DNA from: Bacillota bacterium
GTDB lineage: Bacteria; Bacillota; Clostridia; Christensenellales; Aristaeellaceae
DNA length: 64,000 nucleotides
Assembly: GCA_023398575.1 (NCBI GenBank)
Contig: JAEWSC010000064.1
Coordinates: 1-64,000, forward strand
Direction: 5' to 3'
Part shown: one piece after another, positions 25,998-33,949 of the stretch
How positions within the stretch are numbered: the first letter of the stretch is position 1
How the letters are laid out: each line of letters starts with the position of its first letter
The notes under the pieces: model-generated
Databases searched by the model: none
Seen by the model: only the letters and a program-made list of their open reading frames with translations
What the model was told of the DNA's origin: nothing
Position numbers and translations under genes: made by a program

Positions 25998-27248
25998 ATG
26001 AAAAATACGCTGCGACAAGTTTTTCATTCAGGCAAGTTTGTGTTTGGCTTTGCAGTATTTGTTACAATCATTTTAACTCTGATCATCTATCCTCTTTTCA
26101 ATCCGGGTGATCCTTTGAAAATGATTGGGCTGGGTACCTTCTTTAAACCTGGTACCTATGTTTCGCTATATGACAGTGTAGGTGTCATGCCCAAAACGTT
26201 AAAACTTGAGGATGCAACTGATAACCGTTTGGCGCAAGTATTAAGCGATGTGGATAAGATCTCCATGGTTACCTGGCTGACAGCCACAGGTGTTCCTAAC
26301 GAGGAAATTGATATGACCAATGTGCATAGCCTGGTTACTACCTGGAATAAGTACTTTTCGCCAACGATAAAGCCCAAAGGCATGACCATGGCACAGCGGA
26401 ACTTTTACTCCCGATTGGATGGCCGGCTCAAGAGCATGCAGAGTGGTGCAGATATTACGATAGCTGCTAAGGATGCAACGACTGGCACACTTACAGAAAG
26501 TGGTTCCATCACTGCTACAGACTATGTGAATCTGAATGAAGTGGCAAACATTAAGGTGCTGCCGCTGGGTACAGACAACTTTGGCCGAGATGTACTGAAA
26601 GAATTGGTATCTGCCTGTGGTACGTCCATCATGATTGGCCTGATTGCTGGCTTGATTGCAACCACAATAGGGCTTCTGTTGGGATTGCTTGCTGGTTATT
26701 TGGGTGGAATTGTAGATGACATTATTATGTTTTTTACAAACATTTTCACAGTTATTCCTTCTATTGTACTACTGATTCTGATCGCGTACAGTATTAACCA
26801 AGATCAACGCGGTGCAGTGACTGTTGCTATGGTCATCGGATTCACATCCTGGGTGTGGACGACCAGGTCTGTGCGCTCACAGGTGATCTCACTTCGCAAT
26901 CGCGACCATGTGAACTTGAGCAAACTGTCTGGGCACAGTGTACCCAGGATTATTTTGACTGATATTCTGCCGTACATTGCCTCCTATGTTGTTATGGCTT
27001 TCATACTGCAGATTTCCTCCGGGATTCTGGCCGAAGCAACTTTATCGATGCTAGGCTTAGGGCCCAAGACTACTGAAGTGCCTACATTGGGCCTTATGAT
27101 GAGCTGGTCCATGCTGTATTCTGCGCATATCAACGGTGCTTGGTGGGCCTATTTCCCTGTGATCCTGACGATCGCGTTGATTTCTTTCTCACTGAATCTC
27201 ATGAATACCGGATTGGACCAGGTTTTCAATCCGACTCTGAGAGATTAG
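25998..27248 (+). CDS. ABC importer permease, DppC/OppC-like, with large external insert
   Basis: 416 residues, longer than the usual 280-310. After the first membrane segment (FVFGFAVFVTIILTLIIY) and FNPGDPLK comes an insert of roughly 130 residues outside the membrane (DDVDKISM, ADITIAAKDATTG), then the normal permease core beginning LGTDNFGRDVLKELVSACG, the coupling loop NRDHVNLSKLSGHSVPRI, and AEATLSMLGLGPKTTEVPTLG. The insert could touch the binding protein. Start ATG 25998 has AAAGGAGGG at 25981-25989; an earlier frame start at 25974 overlaps the preceding gene. Confidence 0.9.
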   Translation: MKNTLRQVFHSGKFVFGFAVFVTIILTLIIYPLFNPGDPLKMIGLGTFFKPGTYVSLYDSVGVMPKTLKLEDATDNRLAQVLSDVDKISMVTWLTATGVPNEEIDMTNVHSLVTTWNKYFSPTIKPKGMTMAQRNFYSRLDGRLKSMQSGADITIAAKDATTGTLTESGSITATDYVNLNEVANIKVLPLGTDNFGRDVLKELVSACGTSIMIGLIAGLIATTIGLLLGLLAGYLGGIVDDIIMFFTNIFTVIPSIVLLILIAYSINQDQRGAVTVAMVIGFTSWVWTTRSVRSQVISLRNRDHVNLSKLSGHSVPRIILTDILPYIASYVVMAFILQISSGILAEATLSMLGLGPKTTEVPTLGLMMSWSMLYSAHINGAWWAYFPVILTIALISFSLNLMNTGLDQVFNPTLRD

Positions 27249-27258
27249 GAGGCCGGAT

Positions 27259-28275
27259 ATGAGCAAGACGATATTGGAAGTGAAGGACCTCACCACAAAA
27301 TACATCACCAGGTTTCGCGAGGATGTATATGCCGTAGACCATGTGTCCCTGAAAATTGAGGAAGGAAAAACGTTGGGTATAGCAGGGGAATCTGGTTGCG
27401 GAAAATCAACGCTTGCTTTGAGCCTGATGGGTTATTATTTCCCGCCGCTTCATTACATGAGCGGAGAAATAATCATCGACGGCAAGAGCATTACAGGCAT
27501 GAGGCCTGACGACGTGCGCAAGACAGTGCTCGGCACAGATATTGCGTACATTCCACAAGCGGCCATGAATGCGCTAAATCCAACTAGGAGAATCATCCGG
27601 TTTGTGGAAGATGTGATTCATGCTCATGATCCCAAAAAGAGCGTGAAGGAGATTCATGAAATGGCAGCCGATCGTTTTCATGAATTAGGCTTGCCGCCAG
27701 AGGTTTTGCAAAAGCATGCAGTGGAACTATCCGGCGGCATGAAGCAGCGCACTGTGATAGCCATTTCCACAATCCTTTGCCCCAAAATGCTGATTGCGGA
27801 TGAACCATCCTCTGCCCTGGATGTTACTTCACAAAAAATGGTTATCAAAATGCTTCGCAGCCTGATGGAAAAAGGATATATCAAGGGCATGATCTTCATC
27901 ACACATGAGCTTCCACTTCTGTATAACGTGACAGATGACATCATGGTGATGTATGCTGGTCAGATTGTAGAAAAAGGAAAAGCCCGTGAAATGGTGTTTG
28001 ATCCCATCCATCCTTATTCCAAGGGTTTGATGGGCTCCATCATTGTGCCGGAGGAGGGTGTGCGGGAGCATAAACTTACTGCTATTCCAGGCACACCGCC
28101 AAACTTAAAGAACCCGCCAGCGGGCTGTCGTTTTGCCGACCGCTGCAAGTATGTAGTTCCGCAGTGCCGGATAGCGAGTATTCCGATGGTGGAATTCCCA
28201 GATGATCGCGCCTATCGGTGCGGTCATTCAGTGCAGCACTTAAGGGAGATGTATGCAGATGAGTCAAATCAATGA
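27259..28275 (+). CDS. ABC importer ATPase, DppD/OppD-like
   Basis: 338 residues. Walker A GESGCGKST, signature LSGGMKQR, Walker B MLIADEPSSALD and H-loop FITHEL are all intact. After the core comes the oligopeptide/dipeptide transporter C-terminal region with CRFADRCKYVVPQC; in some family members these Cys bind a 4Fe-4S cluster. It pairs with the next ATPase to drive the importer. RBS AGGAGG lies 10 bases before the start, and the gap to the permease gene is 10 bases. Confidence 0.94.
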   Translation: MSKTILEVKDLTTKYITRFREDVYAVDHVSLKIEEGKTLGIAGESGCGKSTLALSLMGYYFPPLHYMSGEIIIDGKSITGMRPDDVRKTVLGTDIAYIPQAAMNALNPTRRIIRFVEDVIHAHDPKKSVKEIHEMAADRFHELGLPPEVLQKHAVELSGGMKQRTVIAISTILCPKMLIADEPSSALDVTSQKMVIKMLRSLMEKGYIKGMIFITHELPLLYNVTDDIMVMYAGQIVEKGKAREMVFDPIHPYSKGLMGSIIVPEEGVREHKLTAIPGTPPNLKNPPAGCRFADRCKYVVPQCRIASIPMVEFPDDRAYRCGHSVQHLREMYADESNQ

Positions 28276-29080
28276 AGGAAGGCCATTGTGCTTAAGTGGC
28301 AAAGGCGTTACCAAGGTCTTTGGTATTGGTGCCCGCTCAACAACCGCGGTGGATCATGTGGATTTTCAGTTTCATGAGGGTGAACTCATCTCCATTGTAG
28401 GGGAATCCGGCAGCGGAAAAACTACGCTGGCCAAAATGCTGCTGGGCCTGATCAGCGTAACGGACGGAGAGGTGTTCTTTCAGGGAAAACTCAGGGACAT
28501 TTCTACCCAGAAGAAGAAAAAAGAGTACTGGCAGGGCATTCAGGCCATTTTCCAGGACCCATTTTCTTCCTATAACATATTCAATAAGATTGATACGGTT
28601 TTGCTGGATTGCATCAACATGCGGGGTGGTAAGCACCTGCCCAAGGAAAAGAAAGTCGAAATGATGACAGAGGCGTGCAGCTTTGTCAACCTAAAGTTTG
28701 CAGAGCTTACCAACAAGTATCCTTTCGAGCTTTCCGGCGGACAGATGCAACGTTTGATGATTGCACGCATATTTCTGCTCAAACCAAAAATTCTATTGGC
28801 TGATGAACCTACGTCGATGATTGACGCTTGCTCTCGCGCTACGATTTTGGATATGCTGCTCAATTTGCGCAATGAAACAGGCATGACCATTATCTTTATT
28901 ACCCATGATATTGGTTTGGCTTATTACATGTCAGATAGCATATATATCATGGAGCATGGCAAAATTGTGGAAAGCGGCAGCGCTGACGATGTAATCTGCA
29001 ATCCAAAGGCTGATTATACCAAACGCTTGATCAGCGATGTACCCAAAATTTACGAACCATGGGATCTGTCTACTGTGTAA
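28259..29080 (+). CDS. ABC importer ATPase, DppF/OppF-like
   Basis: 273 residues. Walker A GESGSGKTT, signature LSGGQMQR, Walker B ILLADEPTSMID and H-loop FITHDI are intact. I chose ATG 28259 because AGGGAG (28243-28248) is about 10 bases away; ATG 28253 is only four. The gene overlaps the end of the previous one by 17 bases, so translation is coupled. It completes a five-gene importer (one binding protein, two permeases, two ATPases). A terminator follows. Confidence 0.94.
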   Translation: MSQINEGRPLCLSGKGVTKVFGIGARSTTAVDHVDFQFHEGELISIVGESGSGKTTLAKMLLGLISVTDGEVFFQGKLRDISTQKKKKEYWQGIQAIFQDPFSSYNIFNKIDTVLLDCINMRGGKHLPKEKKVEMMTEACSFVNLKFAELTNKYPFELSGGQMQRLMIARIFLLKPKILLADEPTSMIDACSRATILDMLLNLRNETGMTIIFITHDIGLAYYMSDSIYIMEHGKIVESGSADDVICNPKADYTKRLISDVPKIYEPWDLSTV

Positions 29081-29115
29081 ATTGCCCCCCCTTACAGGAA
29101 ATGCGTTATATGCAA

Positions 29116-29147
29116 AAGCAGCCGGTCAAGTTGCAGACCGGCTGCTT
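29116..29147. terminator. Terminator between the importer operon and the GGDEF gene
   Basis: Stem AGCAGCCGGTC with GACCGGCTGCT (11 bp, loop of eight), flanked by short A and T stretches. It serves both convergent operons. Confidence 0.8.
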
Positions 29148-29180
29148 GCTATATGTATGCACGTGTAGATAATCAAAGGC

Positions 29181-32100
29181 TCATTGCGCTGGCGAAGTAG
29201 TTTGCTGAGCGTCAATGATCTGCCCAATAATCTCACGGCTTGGCGCCAAAGGCGGCATGCTGGGAATGGAAAGATAGTAGCCCTGCAGGTAGTCAACACC
29301 GCAAACGATGAGTGTTTCCATTTCCTCTTTTGTTTCAATGCCTTCTGCAATGACTTGAATGCCACGCTCCCGGCATACGCCTATGATGCCGGCAAGCATC
29401 TGCTGGCGTTCTTTATCTGAATCAATATTGCGAATCATCGACATACCGATTTTGACAAGGTGCGGCGATAAGGTAGACATCATGGATTCACCGGTATCGC
29501 TGCTGTCGAAAACGTCGATTGCAACCATCGCATTCCAACGGGAGGCGAGCATCATTTTGTCACGCAAAAAACCTTCGCTGGATGGATCACCATGTATGAT
29601 TTCCAACACTACCTGTGTGAGGTGCGGCCAGAACTGCTTTTCAAAAGCGGCCATGTCATTGGCGTTCATGCTGCAGCTTGGTATGGAGTGAATGAAAACG
29701 CGGCTGTCTGCGGGTATATTACCCATCTTGACACAATTAACATACGCCTGCATTGCGCCAAACCAGGTCAGACTTTCCACACGACACAACTGAGCATGGG
29801 ATTTTGCCATACGAAGCACATCTCGCGGGCCGGAAAAATCGTTACCACGGGGACGCATGAGCATTTCATAACCGAAAACGCCGCCTGTTTTTGCACAGAC
29901 AATTGGCTGCATGGCATAATCAATCAATGCTTGCTCCAGTAGGTTGTTCAGCGCTTCCTGACCGCCCAGCAGCATCTCGTTGCCGTCAAAGAGCAGACGG
30001 TTAAACTCTTGCAGTTCACCTTTACGTGTGTGTTTTGCTTGGTACATGGCAAAATCGGCGTACCGTACCAATTCTTCAAGTATAGTGGCGTCAAACGGGT
30101 ACCATGCAACACCGCAGGAGGCACGAAGACGGTAGGGCATACCATTGGGGAGAATGATGGTGGATTTGGTGATATCCTGGCACAAACGTTGAATCACCTT
30201 CATGGCAGATTCTCGGCTTTCATATCCGTAAACCAACGCAAAGAATTCATCACCGGAACGCCTGGCCGCGATAACGCGGTACTCTCCTCCCAACTGCAGG
30301 CAATGGGCAAATGCCTGAATGTAATCATCACCAGTCTTGTGACCATAGGTATCGTTGATATATTTTAGATTATCCATGTCCCACATGACAAGTGCGCTGA
30401 TCTTCGCTTCCTTTGCGTCCAGCAGAACTCGGCCGGCTTTCTCAACAAAGCCTCTACGGTTATACAGGCTTGTGAGCACATCATAATCTCTTTCATAGGC
30501 AAGTTTACGCTTTTCTAATATTTCTCTAGTTACATCCATAACCGTACCAAGAACCTGATCTTCTTCGTGTACAGTATGTACCTGTATCCACCATTGGCTT
30601 GTGGTACCTTTAGTCATGTGATAAATGTCTGTTTCCCCTGGTTCACGCGTGTGTTCCAGCAGGTCCATTTGTTCATAAAAGGATTTGACATCAAGATACC
30701 CAAAATTTCCATCGCAAAGGGACCAGCCCATCAGTTCGAACATGCTTCTGCTCAAGAAAACGGAAGTCGAGCCTTTGGCATGCTCGAATACGCCTATTTT
30801 CGCACCCGACATGGCAATGATTTTTTGAATCTTGGATGCCGATTCGGCGACAGCACCTGATAGTTCTTCAATGGAGTATGTGAGTTGATCGATTTCAGAA
30901 ATGTGTACCTTCTGAAGTTTGATTGCTCTTTCAGGGTTGCTTGTCTTCAGTTCTGAGGCTAGCAGTATAATGGGCCGGGTAATCAGTCGGCTGGAGATAA
31001 TGGCACTGACAAGACCCAATAGCAACGCGAACAGAAGCGCCCAACTGAGCATGCGGGTCACTTGTGTGGAAAACGATAAAAGTGTATCTTGAGGGACTAT
31101 ACCCATCAATACCCATTGCTGGCTTTCAAAGGGTGTATTGGCATTATATAAATGAAGGTTTTCTATGCTGGCTAAAGCACTTTTAGTTTTTGTTGGATTA
31201 TCCAGACTGATAATGCTGTTTGATTTTTCACTACCACGGTATAAAAGGTCATTCTTTTCAAAAAAGCGATGAAAGCTATTGCCGCTTACAAGGACTGGAC
31301 GGTAGCTTTTGCCGCCATCTTCTGTTATAGCCAAACAATACGAACCTGCTTTATTATCCCAAAGTTCACCATAATCAAGCATGGAGGTAAGGTATGTTTC
31401 TGTTATGTCTATGCCGATAACACCAAAGACAGCTCCATCGGAGGAAATGAGAGGCAAGGAATAAGTAATTACATAACCGTCGCTACCACTTAAGGAAAAC
31501 ATGGGACACCAATAACCAAAAGTGCTGTCGTTTGGTCCCTTTTCCTTCAGTGCGGCGTTATATGGTTGAAAAAAGAACTGCTCGTTCTCCTGCAAGCCTT
31601 CTTCTGAGAAGCGGAAGCCAGCACTCCAATAGCTGTCAAGGGGGAGGTTCAAGGCTTTGGAAATCGAGGAAAGACCCCGTTCCATCAGCAGATCAGAGCC
31701 AGTAAAGGAATAAGCTGTGTCATTATTGGGATCTAGATCTCGTATATAGAGCCCCGCTTTTACTTCCTTTGCCGAGTGGTTAGGGACACCGGCACCATCC
31801 AGAACGAAGAAAGCGCCGGTTACGCCATTGCTGCGTAGCAGCGATATCAGTTCTGGCGCCAAAACCTTTACCAACTTCTCATTGAGTGACGCGTCTCCAT
31901 GCATATCAGCCCATTTGATACGCAATTCCAATAGTTTGTTTTCTACTTTTTCTTCAAAGCGCTTTTTTGTGATATCCAATTTTGACCAACGTTGTGTCAT
32001 GGCGGTAGCGAGCGTCTCAGTACGGCTTTTTGTCCGCTGACCTAATAGGCTATATGCATTATTCTCAACATGCTCAAGTATGCCGCTGGCAAGGAAGATA

Positions 32101-32198
32101 GCAGCAAACAAAACCGTTTCCAAAATCACTGTAAGTGTCAATTGGAAAAGGAGCTTTCGAAAAAGTGTTTTTGGCCGCTGCTGCCAAGGCGATTTCAT
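29181..32198 (-). CDS. Membrane GGDEF/EAL protein with extracytoplasmic Cache-type sensor; EAL degenerate
   Basis: A 1005-residue c-di-GMP signalling protein. Order: membrane segment (about 15-38), extracellular dCache-like sensor (about 40-375), second segment with HAMP (about 385-460), PAS-like region (about 470-580), GGDEF (about 590-755), EAL (about 765-990). The GGDEF site is RRSGDEFF near residue 650, with DMDNLKYINDTYGH intact, so cyclase activity is likely; the RxxD inhibitory site is absent. In the EAL part, EAL is EML, the DDFG motif is replaced by DVFDSSDTG, KID is KIG, and the Asn after the fifth strand is His, so hydrolysis is unlikely. RBS GGAGG is seven bases from the ATG. The upstream gene in the operon is a solute-binding lipoprotein. 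Confidence 0.92.
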   Translation of the reverse strand: MKSPWQQRPKTLFRKLLFQLTLTVILETVLFAAIFLASGILEHVENNAYSLLGQRTKSRTETLATAMTQRWSKLDITKKRFEEKVENKLLELRIKWADMHGDASLNEKLVKVLAPELISLLRSNGVTGAFFVLDGAGVPNHSAKEVKAGLYIRDLDPNNDTAYSFTGSDLLMERGLSSISKALNLPLDSYWSAGFRFSEEGLQENEQFFFQPYNAALKEKGPNDSTFGYWCPMFSLSGSDGYVITYSLPLISSDGAVFGVIGIDITETYLTSMLDYGELWDNKAGSYCLAITEDGGKSYRPVLVSGNSFHRFFEKNDLLYRGSEKSNSIISLDNPTKTKSALASIENLHLYNANTPFESQQWVLMGIVPQDTLLSFSTQVTRMLSWALLFALLLGLVSAIISSRLITRPIILLASELKTSNPERAIKLQKVHISEIDQLTYSIEELSGAVAESASKIQKIIAMSGAKIGVFEHAKGSTSVFLSRSMFELMGWSLCDGNFGYLDVKSFYEQMDLLEHTREPGETDIYHMTKGTTSQWWIQVHTVHEEDQVLGTVMDVTREILEKRKLAYERDYDVLTSLYNRRGFVEKAGRVLLDAKEAKISALVMWDMDNLKYINDTYGHKTGDDYIQAFAHCLQLGGEYRVIAARRSGDEFFALVYGYESRESAMKVIQRLCQDITKSTIILPNGMPYRLRASCGVAWYPFDATILEELVRYADFAMYQAKHTRKGELQEFNRLLFDGNEMLLGGQEALNNLLEQALIDYAMQPIVCAKTGGVFGYEMLMRPRGNDFSGPRDVLRMAKSHAQLCRVESLTWFGAMQAYVNCVKMGNIPADSRVFIHSIPSCSMNANDMAAFEKQFWPHLTQVVLEIIHGDPSSEGFLRDKMMLASRWNAMVAIDVFDSSDTGESMMSTLSPHLVKIGMSMIRNIDSDKERQQMLAGIIGVCRERGIQVIAEGIETKEEMETLIVCGVDYLQGYYLSIPSMPPLAPSREIIGQIIDAQQTTSPAQ

Positions 32199-32212
32199 CC
32201 ATTTACCTCCAG

Positions 32213-33697
32213 CTATTCAAGCATGAAACGCGGAAGCTCAACATTCTCACGAATACCCAGCGCTAGTTCTAATTGCCTGAGCAATGCAGTATACCAACCG
32301 ATGAAATGCGCTTTTGTGTTTAATAGTGCAACCGCTTCTTGCTGTGTTTTGCCTTCAGACATCTTTTTGAGAACTATCAGTCTGTCATCGGAGGCTTTGT
32401 TCTGCAGGCTGGCTTCCAGTATAGACCGTACCGCATTGCCATTTTTAAAGGGCTTGCCAGAAAACAGTGTATACGTTTTCGTCATACGCTGACCAGTGGT
32501 GAGTACATCGCGAACGATAGGGCTTTTGATGCTTTCATCAACATCTACGAATATGTCATAGTCATCCTTCTGCTTTTTTACCGGTAAATAGCCAGATGAG
32601 GAGGAGAAGGCGTTGTTTTGCTGTTGGTCGGTAAACCATTTAAGAAAAGTCACTGCAGCTTGCTCTTTTTGCGGGTTGGATTTCACGATAGCCATACCGG
32701 CACCTTGTTGCACAGCGTAAGGCGATGTGCCTTCAAAATTTGGTACTGGATAGACTTTGGCGGAAATGGGGTACGTGCTGCCATCCTGCAGTGTCACTTC
32801 GGAGGGGTAATATGCTGCACTGGAGGTAGAGCCTACGATAGCGATTAGGTCTCCAGTTTTTACATCGTCAGAACGAAAACGGCCGAAGGATGCAAAATAT
32901 CCGCTGATATACGGTACATAGTAGCAGTCCCAAAGCCGGCGCATCGTAGCCTGATTTATTTGCAGCGAAGCCGTTCCATTGCTTACATGAAAGAGATCAC
33001 TGCCAATTTGTGCGCAGCCGACCAGGATATAATTGGCCATGGCATCACGGCCAAAGAATGCTTTTCCATCGTAGGGAGCATCTGTCAAGCCATCGGTCCA
33101 ACGATAGTACATTTCGGAAAGCCGAACAATTCCTTCCCAGGTAGCCAGCTCGGACTCTTTTGCGCCGGTTGCACGAGTAAAGGGCTTCCAGTCTGTTTCG
33201 TTGAGAATCAAGACTTCTGTTGCCTTGGCAATGGGGAAGATGTACAAACTTCCGTTGTCATCCAAATCGCCTTCCTCAAGATAGTTATCCACGTAGGTGG
33301 TTTTTTCCTCGGCCAATAGATAGGTGCTTATGTCTACCACACGATCCATGAGGGAAGCTTGATAGACCGTATCGGCATATGCGGCGAAAACATCAGGCGA
33401 GTCCAGTGCGCCAACCTTATGAGACAGGGAATCAAGTGTTTTCTGCGCCAATTCATTGATAGAACCTTGATTGACAGCTTCTACCACAATGCCACTGCTT
33501 TCACCGATGGTCGTGTTGAACTGTGCGACGAGTTGGTCAAACAGCTGCTTTTGTACGCCATTATAATAATGCCATATGACAACTGTAACAGGTGCAGCGC
33601 TACTGACATTGCTGACTGGCGAAGCGCAGGATGCAATGCTAAATACGGTTAGAATGCAAAGGACTGACATCAAAATTCGCCTTGCGCCGCTTTTCAT
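32213..33697 (-). CDS. Solute-binding lipoprotein (family 1) in operon with GGDEF gene
   Basis: 494 residues. A lipoprotein signal (VLCILTVFSIASC with lipobox Cys at about 24) anchors it to the outer face of the membrane. Family 1 marks: VTVVIWHYYNGVQKQLFDQL, a DVFAAYADTVYQASLMDRVVD stretch, and SGYLPVKKQ near residue 375. No permease or ATPase is near; instead the next gene, 14 bases on, encodes a membrane cyclase with an extracellular sensor. The likely role is to present a ligand to that sensor; this is inference. RBS GAGGAGA and a good promoter precede it. Confidence 0.88.
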   Translation of the reverse strand: MKSGARRILMSVLCILTVFSIASCASPVSNVSSAAPVTVVIWHYYNGVQKQLFDQLVAQFNTTIGESSGIVVEAVNQGSINELAQKTLDSLSHKVGALDSPDVFAAYADTVYQASLMDRVVDISTYLLAEEKTTYVDNYLEEGDLDDNGSLYIFPIAKATEVLILNETDWKPFTRATGAKESELATWEGIVRLSEMYYRWTDGLTDAPYDGKAFFGRDAMANYILVGCAQIGSDLFHVSNGTASLQINQATMRRLWDCYYVPYISGYFASFGRFRSDDVKTGDLIAIVGSTSSAAYYPSEVTLQDGSTYPISAKVYPVPNFEGTSPYAVQQGAGMAIVKSNPQKEQAAVTFLKWFTDQQQNNAFSSSSGYLPVKKQKDDYDIFVDVDESIKSPIVRDVLTTGQRMTKTYTLFSGKPFKNGNAVRSILEASLQNKASDDRLIVLKKMSEGKTQQEAVALLNTKAHFIGWYTALLRQLELALGIRENVELPRFMLE

Positions 33698-33760
33698 AAT
33701 ATCTCCTCTGTAATGCCGTCGCTAATTAATGGCATAATAACCTATTTTACCGTATAAAGT

Positions 33761-33789
33761 ATTATAGCAATTGCTTCCAGACAATTCAA
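33761..33789 (-). promoter_or_regulatory. Promoter of the binding-protein/GGDEF operon
   Basis: Minus strand: TTGAAT (33784-33789), 17 bases, TATAAT (33761-33766), about 60 bases before the lipoprotein start. Confidence 0.75.
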
Positions 33790-33867
33790 TATGCAGAGTA
33801 GATGTATGAAATATGTTAGCACTTGTACGAAATATGTAACGCGAAAGAGTAAGAAAATTAAACTGTT

Positions 33868-33917
33868 AAAAAAGCAAAGCCGCGGCCGGTCAAAAAACAT
33901 CCGGTTCGCGGCTTAGC
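33868..33917 (-). terminator. Terminator of asnB
   Basis: Hairpin GCAAAGCCGCGGCCGG with CCGGTTCGCGGCTTAGC (arms near-complementary), followed on the minus strand by a run of six T (33868-33873). Confidence 0.85.
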
Positions 33918-33949
33918 TTGCATCAGTTTGTGTTCATATATGGGTTCTC

